Source: Sphingomonadales bacterium CG_4_10_14_3_um_filter_58_15
GTDB lineage: Bacteria > Pseudomonadota > Alphaproteobacteria > Sphingomonadales > Sphingomonadaceae
Length of the DNA: 35,638 bases
Direction: 5' to 3'
NCBI GenBank assembly: GCA_002783865.1
Contig: PFJE01000043.1
Coordinates: 6,154 to 41,791, forward strand
The position numbers and the translations under genes are program-made. The notes beneath the pieces were generated by a model, which did not search any database, had not been told where the DNA came from, and saw only the letters and a list, made by a program, of their open reading frames with translations. Shown in pieces: positions 24,860 through 31,772 of this stretch; position 1 is the stretch's first letter, and each line of letters opens with the position of its first letter.

Positions 24860-25834
24860 ATGACACGGCAGCAACTGGAACGACATCAAGTCTGGATATA
24901 CCTCCTCGCGATCCTTGCTGGTCTTGGCACCGGCAGTGTTGCGCCCGATGTGTCTGCCACGTTTGAGGCAGTTCTGTGGCCGGTTCTGGGACTGCTGCTC
25001 TATACCACCTTCACTCAGGTTCCGCTGACGCACCTGCCCGAGGCCTTTCGCGACCGGCGCTTCATGGGCGCAGTTCTGACCGGCAACTTCCTGCTTGTCC
25101 CCTTGCTTGTTTGGGTCTTGCTGATCTTTCTGCCAGATGATCCCGCCATTCGTTTGGGCGTGTTGCTGGTCCTGCTGGTTCCCTGCACCGACTGGTATAT
25201 TACCTTCACTCATCTGGGCGGCGGCGACAGTCGGCGCGCCATTGCCGCAACTCCGGTGAACCTTGTCGTCCAGCTGTGCCTGCTGCCCGCTTATCTCTGG
25301 CTGTTCATGGGCAACATGTTTCTGGAACTGCTGGCGGCAGACCAGATCGCGCTGGCATTTCTTACCCTGATCATTCTGCCATTGCTCGCAGCCTGGTTGA
25401 CCGAGCGCTGGGCTGAACGGCAGCAGGGGGGAGAGAAAATCGTTGAACAGATTGGCTGGTTGCCGGTTCCGCTGCTTGCTCTTGTGGTTTTCCTGATCGC
25501 CGGTTCGCAGGTGCAGGCCGTTGTTGGGGCGCTGCCGGTGCTTGGGCAAGTGCTGGGTGTCTTCGTGACATTCCTTGTCACTGCCGCACTGATCGGACTC
25601 GCCTTGTCAAAATTTCTGCGCCTGCCGGTCGGCTCCGCACGCGCACTGGTGTTCAGTCTCGGTACCCGGAACTCGTTTGTCGTTCTGCCGCTTGCGCTCG
25701 CGCTTGCGCCACAGTGGCAGGTCGCCACCGTGGTCATCGTCTTTCAGTCGCTGGTCGAACTGTTCGGCATGCTCGCCTATCTCTTGCTGGTGCCGAAAAT
25801 GCTCCCGCCTGCCCGATCCGCTGCAGAAGCGTGA
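24860..25834 (+). CDS. Arsenic-resistance/bile acid:sodium symporter superfamily transporter (ACR3-like)
   Basis: A 324-residue membrane protein with about ten helices. It begins MTRQQLERHQVWIYLLAILA, typical of proteins annotated as arsenic resistance protein in the BASS/ACR3 superfamily. The conserved Cys lies in LLVPCTDWYITFTHLGGGD, in the position of the Cys in the ACR3 helix. A role in arsenite or other anion export is possible but not proven: no arsR, arsC or arsH accompanies it. It overlaps the TauE/SafE gene by 1 bp (TGATG), so the two form an operon. There is no strong Shine-Dalgarno before the ATG. Confidence 0.75.
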   Translation: MTRQQLERHQVWIYLLAILAGLGTGSVAPDVSATFEAVLWPVLGLLLYTTFTQVPLTHLPEAFRDRRFMGAVLTGNFLLVPLLVWVLLIFLPDDPAIRLGVLLVLLVPCTDWYITFTHLGGGDSRRAIAATPVNLVVQLCLLPAYLWLFMGNMFLELLAADQIALAFLTLIILPLLAAWLTERWAERQQGGEKIVEQIGWLPVPLLALVVFLIAGSQVQAVVGALPVLGQVLGVFVTFLVTAALIGLALSKFLRLPVGSARALVFSLGTRNSFVVLPLALALAPQWQVATVVIVFQSLVELFGMLAYLLLVPKMLPPARSAAEA

Positions 25835-26559
25835 TGGAGCCGCTGCTCTGGCTCCCGCTGCTTGCAGTGGCCTTGGTTGCCGGGACGATCGGAGGCGTTG
25901 TCGGTTTCGGCAGCGCAGTTATCCTGCTGCCGGTCTTTGTCTATGTTTTCGGAGCCGGACAGGCCGTGCCGATCCTGACTGTGGCGGCGCTGCTCGGCAA
26001 CCTGTCCCGAGCGACCTTTTCCTGGCGCGAGACGGATTGGGCCGCGGTGCGCATGTACGTGGCCGGAGCGGTGCCGTTCGCAGCGATCGGAGCCTTCATC
26101 TTCGTCGAACTCGACGTGCAGTCGATCCACCGTTTGCTCGGCGCCTTCATTCTGCTGATGATCCCGGCAAGGCGCTGGGCTGCCCGAAGGAACATGGCAA
26201 TCAAGCGATGGCAGCTGTTGCCGCTCGGCGCGATCATGGGGTTGCTGTCAGGGATCGTGGGAACCGTCGGCCCGATCAACGCGCCCTTCTTCCTTGCTTA
26301 TGGCTTGGTAAAGGGGGCCTATCTGGCGACCGAAGCGCTCGGTGCCGCTGCTGTCCACCTGACCAAGTCTGCCGTCTATGGGCGGTTTTCAGTCCTCGAT
26401 TTCGAAACGATCATATATGGCATCACCATTGGCATTGCCCTGATTGCAGGTTCCTGGGCCGGCAAGCGGATCGTCATGCGCCTCGATACGCCCGCCTTCA
26501 TCCGCACCGTCGAGGTCCTGCTGGCCGCATCTGGCATGGCCATGGTGCTGGGTGTCTGA
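25834..26559 (+). CDS. TauE/SafE (TSUP) family transporter
   Basis: A 241-residue membrane protein with two repeats of about four helices, beginning LVAGTIGGVVGFGSAVILLP and repeated as AIMGLLSGIVGTVGPINAPF. These paired Gly-rich motifs define the TSUP family, which exports sulfite, sulfonate-derived or other organic anions. The ATG at 25834 overlaps the stop of the ACR3-like gene. The frame is open to 25714, but that part runs inside the upstream gene and is spurious. The substrate is unknown. It converges with the M17 peptidase gene, 48 bp between stops. Confidence 0.86.
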   Translation: MEPLLWLPLLAVALVAGTIGGVVGFGSAVILLPVFVYVFGAGQAVPILTVAALLGNLSRATFSWRETDWAAVRMYVAGAVPFAAIGAFIFVELDVQSIHRLLGAFILLMIPARRWAARRNMAIKRWQLLPLGAIMGLLSGIVGTVGPINAPFFLAYGLVKGAYLATEALGAAAVHLTKSAVYGRFSVLDFETIIYGITIGIALIAGSWAGKRIVMRLDTPAFIRTVEVLLAASGMAMVLGV

Positions 26560-26607
26560 ATTTACTCACGCGCCCAAACCCAAATCCAACCCAATACCGG
26601 CCTTTAC

Positions 26608-28026
26608 CTATTTACCAAACCGCCCCTGCAAGTATCGCCAGCTCGCCCGCAGACCCAGCGCTTCGCCGCCGATTGGCCGTCCCGGCTTGGCCGCCGGGCG
26701 CCAGGCAAACGTATCGAAATGCGCCCATGGCACCGATTCCGGGGCAAATTTCTTCAGGAAAAGCGCCGCGGTGATACACCCGGCAAAGCCGCCGGAGGCA
26801 CTGTTGACGCAATCGGCAATCGGGCTGCTCAACATCGCATCATAGCCGGACCAGAGAGGCAACTGCCAAAGCGGGTCGCTTTCATCCTCGCCAGCCTTTA
26901 GCAGCCCGTCCGCCATGTCCCGGTCATCGCAGAACATCGCCGGCAGGTCGGGACCCAGGGCAACGCGCGCCGCGCCGGTCAAAGTCGCAAAATCGATGAT
27001 CAGCTCCGGCTCTTCCTCACCGGCCAGCGTCAGCGCATCGCCGAGCACCAGCCGTCCCTCGGCATCGGTGTTGGTGATTTCGACGGTCAGCCCCTTGCGG
27101 CTGTTCAAGATGTCGCCGGGGCGCACCGCGTTGCCATCGACGGAATTTTCTACCGCGGGAACCAGCAGGTGCAGCCGCACCGGCAGCTTCGCCTCCATCA
27201 CCAGCCGGGCCAGAGCGATCGCATGCGCCGCGCCGCCCATATCCTTTTTCATCAACAGCATGCCGGTGCCGGATTTCATCGAAAGGCCGCCGGTATCAAA
27301 GGTCACGCCCTTGCCGACAATCGCGATTTTCGGATGGTCGGCCTTGCCCCATTTCAGTTCGATCAAACGCGGTGCATGGGCGCGCATCGCCGCCTTGCCG
27401 ACGCCGTGGATCATCGGAAAATGCTCTTCCAGCGTATCGCCGCGCGTGACTTTCACTTCGCCGCCATGCGTTTCGGACAATTTGTCGACGATGGTTTCCA
27501 GCTTGTCCGGCCCCATGTCGGCCGCCGGCGTGTTGACCATATCGCGGACCATGGCGGTCGCCTCGGCCTGGCGCGCGGCTTCTTCCGCCTGGCCAATCGC
27601 GTCCTTGACCAGCAGCACGCTCGGTCCCTGCCGGTCGGGCAGCTCCTTGTAGCGATCAAATTCATGTTGCGAGATCAGCCAGCCGAACAGCGCACCCTTG
27701 GCACTGGTCTCGTGCAGGCGATATTTGCCCTCGGGCAGGCTGCTGCCGAGTCTGGCCAGCGACCATGGATCGAGCGCTTCATGATCCGGTACCCCGGCGA
27801 CAACCGAAAAATCGCCCGCCACCGCCTTGTCCTCATTCTTGCCAGCCGGCCGGGGCAGCAGCACATAAGTGTCGGCCTTGCCCACAAATTGCTGAGCGGT
27901 GACCAGCGCGCGAATGCTATCGGGTTGCCCCTTCAGCCAGCCTTCGAAATTGCCTGCGTCCACGATCTCGATGGAGCGTGCGGTCTGGCCGGTATCGGCC
28001 TCGATCAATGCCTTAAAATCAGTCAT
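26608..28026 (-). CDS. M17 family leucyl aminopeptidase
   Basis: A 472-residue protein. An N-terminal non-catalytic domain (about 1-165) is followed by the M17 catalytic domain. Two-metal motifs are VGKGVTFDTGGLSMK, KKDMGGAAH and the family signature NTDAEGRL. It removes N-terminal residues from peptides in the cytosol. In many alphaproteobacteria an M17 enzyme of this kind is adjacent to an NlpC/P60 peptidase, suggesting joint breakdown of murein or other peptides. Here the pair is split by the two transporter genes. Confidence 0.92.
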   Translation of the reverse strand: MTDFKALIEADTGQTARSIEIVDAGNFEGWLKGQPDSIRALVTAQQFVGKADTYVLLPRPAGKNEDKAVAGDFSVVAGVPDHEALDPWSLARLGSSLPEGKYRLHETSAKGALFGWLISQHEFDRYKELPDRQGPSVLLVKDAIGQAEEAARQAEATAMVRDMVNTPAADMGPDKLETIVDKLSETHGGEVKVTRGDTLEEHFPMIHGVGKAAMRAHAPRLIELKWGKADHPKIAIVGKGVTFDTGGLSMKSGTGMLLMKKDMGGAAHAIALARLVMEAKLPVRLHLLVPAVENSVDGNAVRPGDILNSRKGLTVEITNTDAEGRLVLGDALTLAGEEEPELIIDFATLTGAARVALGPDLPAMFCDDRDMADGLLKAGEDESDPLWQLPLWSGYDAMLSSPIADCVNSASGGFAGCITAALFLKKFAPESVPWAHFDTFAWRPAAKPGRPIGGEALGLRASWRYLQGRFGK

Positions 28027-28065
28027 TTGATCGCTATAGCTACAGATGAGGCCGAGCGCGAGAGT

Positions 28066-29580
28066 CTATTCGGCGGCAATGGCTTCGGCTGTATCCTGTT
28101 CCACAACAGGGCTGATTTGCACCGCGCCGGGCTTGGAAAAGACGATAACGCCATCATCCACAGCCTTGTGCCGCAGATTGATGATATCCTTCGGAAAATT
28201 CTGGTTCAGCCGCCACGGTTTGCGGTCGCCCTGCTTCGGCAAATCCTTGATCGCCCGCTGAACATAGCCCGAGCTGAAATCAAGCATCGGTTCGGTCCCC
28301 ATCACTTCGCCAGCCGGCAGGGTCGGGGTAGCGATCGGCGTGCCCTTCTTGTCCATATAGTTGATCAGACGGCAGACATATTCGCTGGTCAGATCGGCTT
28401 TCAGCGTCCAGCTGGCGTTGGTGTAGCCCATCGTCATGCCGAAATTGGGAATACCGGAGAACATGACCCCTTTGTAATTGATTTTCTCGCCAAAATTGAC
28501 CAGCTCGCCGTCCACCGAAATCGCCGCGCTGCCGCCTGTGAGCATTTTCAGACCGGTGGCGGTGACGATGATATCCGCCTCCAGCGTCTTGCCGGATTTC
28601 AGCTTGATGCCATCCTTGATGAAAGTGTCGACATGATCGGTGACGATCGACGCCTTGCCCGATTTGATCGAATCAAACAAATCACTGTCGGGCACCAGGC
28701 AGAGCCGCTGATCCCAGGGATTGTAGCTCGGCGTGTAATCGGCCATGTTGACATCCGGCCCCATTTCCTCGCGAACCATCTCGAGCAGGCGGCCTTTGAA
28801 TGCCGCCGGTTTCTTGCGCGCCAGATTGAACATGAACAGGCCAAGCAGCACGTTTTTCCAGCGGGTCAGCAGATAGGCAAGCTTGGCCGGCAGAAATTTG
28901 CGCAGCCGCAACGCCCATTTGTCTTCGCCGGGTCGCGACACGATATAGGTGGGGGAGCGCTGCAACATGGTCACATGCTCTGCCGTGTCCGCCATGGAGG
29001 GGATCAGGGTCACCGCCGTCGCGCCGCTGCCGATCACCACGACCTTCTTGCCGCTATAATCGAGATCCTCTGGCCAGAATTGCGGATGGACAATTTTGCC
29101 GGCAAAGTCCGCCTTGCCGGCAAAGTCCGGATTATGGCCTTCTTCATAGCTGTAATAGCCAGAGCACATGTGCAGGAAATTGCATTTCACGGTGTGAAGG
29201 GAACCATCGCCATGCTGCAGGCTCACCGTCCACAGCGCTTCTTCGCTCGACCAGTTGGCACCGACCACCTTATGGTTGAACCGGATCTTGTCCTCCAGGT
29301 CATATTCACCGACGGTTTCATGGAGGTAATTCAGGATTGAGGGCGCGTCGGCGATCGCCCGGCGCGCGGTCCAGGGTTTGAAATTATAGCCCAACGTATA
29401 CATGTCGCTGTCGGAACGGATGCCGGGATATTTGAACAGGTCCCAGGTGCCGCCGAGCCGCTCCCGCGCCTCGACAATGGCAAAGCTTTTGCCGGGGCAT
29501 CTTTTGGTCAGATGGACCGCCGCGCCAATGCCGGACAGACCGGCACCAACAATCAGAACGTCAAGAATCTCATTTTTCAT
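28066..29580 (-). CDS. EthA-like FAD-dependent Baeyer-Villiger monooxygenase 1
   Basis: A 504-residue flavoprotein. FAD motif GAGLSGIG lies at about 12-19 and the second Rossmann motif is VIGSGATAVTL. The type I Baeyer-Villiger fingerprint FxGxxxHxxxW[P/D] reads FAGKIVHPQFWP. YPGIRSDSDMYTLGY, NPWDQRLCLVP and LPKQGDRKPWRLNQNF closely follow mycobacterial EthA-type enzymes, which oxygenate ketones and thioamides with NADPH and O2. The natural substrate is unknown. A nested palindrome lies just upstream of the start. It is a paralogue of the gene at 30079. Confidence 0.9.
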   Translation of the reverse strand: MKNEILDVLIVGAGLSGIGAAVHLTKRCPGKSFAIVEARERLGGTWDLFKYPGIRSDSDMYTLGYNFKPWTARRAIADAPSILNYLHETVGEYDLEDKIRFNHKVVGANWSSEEALWTVSLQHGDGSLHTVKCNFLHMCSGYYSYEEGHNPDFAGKADFAGKIVHPQFWPEDLDYSGKKVVVIGSGATAVTLIPSMADTAEHVTMLQRSPTYIVSRPGEDKWALRLRKFLPAKLAYLLTRWKNVLLGLFMFNLARKKPAAFKGRLLEMVREEMGPDVNMADYTPSYNPWDQRLCLVPDSDLFDSIKSGKASIVTDHVDTFIKDGIKLKSGKTLEADIIVTATGLKMLTGGSAAISVDGELVNFGEKINYKGVMFSGIPNFGMTMGYTNASWTLKADLTSEYVCRLINYMDKKGTPIATPTLPAGEVMGTEPMLDFSSGYVQRAIKDLPKQGDRKPWRLNQNFPKDIINLRHKAVDDGVIVFSKPGAVQISPVVEQDTAEAIAAE

Positions 29581-29584
29581 TCCG

Positions 29585-29620
29585 CTCTATTACTGACATT
29601 GATGTCAATTGGCAATAGAG
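29585..29620. promoter_or_regulatory. Nested palindrome upstream of monooxygenase 1 (candidate operator)
   Basis: The inner palindrome TGACAT-TG-ATGTCA (29594-29607) is perfect. It lies within a second perfect 7-bp inverted repeat, CTCTATT (29585-29591) and AATAGAG (29614-29620). The site is 5-40 nt before the ATG of the monooxygenase gene, so a bound repressor would block transcription. Its form fits a TetR/MarR-type operator, but no regulator gene is adjacent. Confidence 0.55.
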
Positions 29621-29648
29621 TGGTTTTGCCCGGCCTAATTTACCCTGC

Positions 29649-29981
29649 CTATTCGCTGATCAGGGTCAGGCTTCGAAACAGCGCCGGATCAAGCTTTTCG
29701 TCAAAGCGGCAGCCGACATCGCCATCCCGGCACCACATCGCGATAGCGGTGATCGGGTTGCTGCCTTCGAACCGCAGCCACACCCGGCACCCTTCGGTGA
29801 AAATGCCGTCGCTCGCCACCCGGCAACCATAGATCGAAAGATCCATTAGTTTGCCGGTCTTTGCGGTCTTGCTATGGGGCCGGATCGCGGTCCGGCGAAT
29901 CTCGACAGGATGGCGATAGGACGTTCGCTGCTCAATCCGCGCCGGTTTCACCGCACGATATTGCGAATTCATATAACCCAT
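29649..29981 (-). CDS. PilZ domain protein
   Basis: A 110-residue single-domain PilZ protein. The c-di-GMP-binding residues are present: RxxxR in QRTSYRHPVEI (about 18-28) and D/NxSxxG in LMDLSIYGCRV. GDVGCRFDEKL closes the barrel. The ATG is backed by AAGGGG 7 nt upstream. It sits between two monooxygenase paralogues, and a GGDEF-EAL protein is encoded about 1.8 kb further along. It may sense c-di-GMP, but its partner cannot be read from sequence. Confidence 0.88.
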   Translation of the reverse strand: MGYMNSQYRAVKPARIEQRTSYRHPVEIRRTAIRPHSKTAKTGKLMDLSIYGCRVASDGIFTEGCRVWLRFEGSNPITAIAMWCRDGDVGCRFDEKLDPALFRSLTLISE

Positions 29982-30078
29982 GACTAACCCCTTCAGAACA
30001 GAGGGTTTAGCGAATTCTACTCAACAAAACGTTAAGCAACGGGCAGCAGCGTCAGCCTCCCCCACCCGACCAGCAAAT

Positions 30079-31623
30079 TCATTCAGCAGCTTCGAGCGCT
30101 GCCTCGCCATGACCCGCGTCCTGCTGTGAATTGGGGCCGTAAAACTGGATCACCCCGTCATCGACCGGATCGTTGAGCAGGACATTCCGGTCGAACAGAT
30201 AATCCTGGTTCAGTTTCCACGGCATCGCCGTGCTGTTGCGCGGCAATTCGCTGATCGAACGCTGGATATAGCCGGACGAAAAATCAAACAGTTGCTCCTG
30301 CTCCAGCTCCTTGTTTAACACTGGATTGGCGATCCGCGTCGATGTCGCGTCCATATGATTGAGCACACGGCAGGTAAATTCGGACACGATATCCGCCTTC
30401 AGCGTCCACGACGCATTGAGATAGCCGAACACGACCGCGAGATTCGGAATGTCAGAGAACATGCAGCCTTTGTAATAATAATGATCGGGCCAGTTGACCG
30501 GCTTGCCGTCGACGGAGAAAGCGACCTTGCCGGCGACCGCCAGTTTCAGGCCCGTCGCGGTGACAATCACATCCGCGTCCAGTGTCTCGCCCGATTTCAG
30601 CGTGATCCCGCTCTCGGTCACCGTTTCGATATGACCGGTTTTCAGATCAGCCTTGCCCGCGGCGATTGCCTTGAACATGTCGCCGTCCGGCACCAGACAC
30701 AGGCGCTGCTCCCACGGTCCGTAAGGCGGCGTGTAATCTGCCTTCACATATTTGTCGCCGAGCTCTTTCTTCATCGGCTTTTCGAGCTTCTTGATCACCT
30801 TGTCCGGATTGTCGCGCGCCATCCGGAACGTGAGGTCCTGCAACTTCACATTTTTCCAGCGGGTGATCTTGTAGGCCCAGCTTTCCGGCATGATCTTGCG
30901 CAGCAGATTGGCCAGCCAGTCCTTCGAGGGCGCCGACGCGTACCAGGTCGGCGTCCGCTGCAGCATCGTCACATGGCTGGCTTTTTCCGCCAGCACCGGC
31001 ACGATCGTCACCGCGGTGGCACCGCTGCCGATAATCACCACCTTCTTGCCCGCATAATCAAAATCCTTGGGCCAGAATTGCGGATGCACGACATCGCCCT
31101 TGAAATTGGCGAGCCCCTGTATCTGCGGATCATACGGGCTGTCATAATCATAATAGCCGGCCCCCATATAGAGGAAATTGGCGTGCAGAATGGCCGTGCT
31201 GCCGTCAGACTTCTCCGCCACCACTGTCCAGCGCGCGTCTTCGCTCGACCAGCTGGCCGACAGCACCTTGTGGCCGAAATGAATATGTTTTTCCAGATCA
31301 TGCTTGGCCTTGATCCGGTGCAGATAGTTCATGATCGACGGACCGTCTGCGATCGACTTCTGCTCGGTCCACGGTTCGAAAATGAAACCCAATGTGTGCA
31401 TGTCGCTGTCGCTGCGGATGCCGGCATATTGAAACAGGTTCCAGGTCCCGCCAATCTCGTCGCGGCGCTCGACAATGGCAAAGCTTTTGCCCGGACATTT
31501 GTCGCGCAAGTGGACCGCCATGCCGATCCCGGAAATCCCGGCGCCGACGATCAACACGTCGACGGATTCGATCGCCGTTTCTTTAGATTCCGCAAATTTG
31601 GTCGCACCAGACTCGATTGGCAT
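30079..31623 (-). CDS. EthA-like FAD-dependent Baeyer-Villiger monooxygenase 2
   Basis: A 514-residue paralogue of the gene at 28066. FAD motif GAGISGIG, the Baeyer-Villiger fingerprint FKGDVVHPQFWP, the second Rossmann motif VIIGSGATAVTIVP, YAGIRSDSDMHTLGF and PWEQRLCLVPDGDMF are all present. It should be an NADPH-dependent flavoprotein monooxygenase of unknown substrate. I start it at the ATG at 31623 (MPIESGATK), with GGGAG about 8 nt upstream. The frame is open to 31683 but the added residues look spurious. An Ala/Glu-rich tail (about 495-514) is absent from the first paralogue. Confidence 0.9.
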   Translation of the reverse strand: MPIESGATKFAESKETAIESVDVLIVGAGISGIGMAVHLRDKCPGKSFAIVERRDEIGGTWNLFQYAGIRSDSDMHTLGFIFEPWTEQKSIADGPSIMNYLHRIKAKHDLEKHIHFGHKVLSASWSSEDARWTVVAEKSDGSTAILHANFLYMGAGYYDYDSPYDPQIQGLANFKGDVVHPQFWPKDFDYAGKKVVIIGSGATAVTIVPVLAEKASHVTMLQRTPTWYASAPSKDWLANLLRKIMPESWAYKITRWKNVKLQDLTFRMARDNPDKVIKKLEKPMKKELGDKYVKADYTPPYGPWEQRLCLVPDGDMFKAIAAGKADLKTGHIETVTESGITLKSGETLDADVIVTATGLKLAVAGKVAFSVDGKPVNWPDHYYYKGCMFSDIPNLAVVFGYLNASWTLKADIVSEFTCRVLNHMDATSTRIANPVLNKELEQEQLFDFSSGYIQRSISELPRNSTAMPWKLNQDYLFDRNVLLNDPVDDGVIQFYGPNSQQDAGHGEAALEAAE

Positions 31624-31684
31624 GCCGTCTCTCCCAGCTTTTGCGACGTTATGCCATCGCTGGAAGCGAGTTGCAAACAACAAT

Positions 31685-31700
31685 TTAACTGACCGGTTAA
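31685..31700. promoter_or_regulatory. Inverted repeat upstream of monooxygenase 2 (weak operator candidate)
   Basis: TTAAC-TGACCG-GTTAA: two perfect 5-bp arms around 6 bp, with partial symmetry inside. It lies about 62 nt before the monooxygenase ATG. The sequence differs from the palindrome at 29585-29620. Confidence 0.3.
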
Positions 31701-31727
31701 GCGGCTTCCGGATCGGCCAAAGATGGC

Positions 31728-31759
31728 CGGCACAGCATGCTGCTCGAGATCCTGTGCCG
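31728..31759 (-). terminator. Weak hairpin after the GGDEF-EAL gene
   Basis: CGGCACAG and CTGTGCCG form a perfect 8-bp stem around a 16-nt loop, starting 14 nt after the stop of the gene at 31773. No real U tract follows (CATCTTTGG), so termination is uncertain. Confidence 0.35.
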
Positions 31760-31772
31760 CGCGCAGCGGCGC

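Noticed and set aside
24424-24861. Minus-strand frame of 145 codons between the NlpC/P60 and transporter genes
   Set aside because: No domain, no Shine-Dalgarno, and it overlaps the start of the NlpC/P60 gene in another frame. Kept only as a note in the intergenic entry.
27169-29340. Plus-strand open frame of 723 codons opposite the M17 and first monooxygenase genes
   Set aside because: It runs antisense across two clear genes and their gap, is rich in His/Arg/Gln/Asp as expected from the complement of GC-rich codons, and has no recognisable domain.
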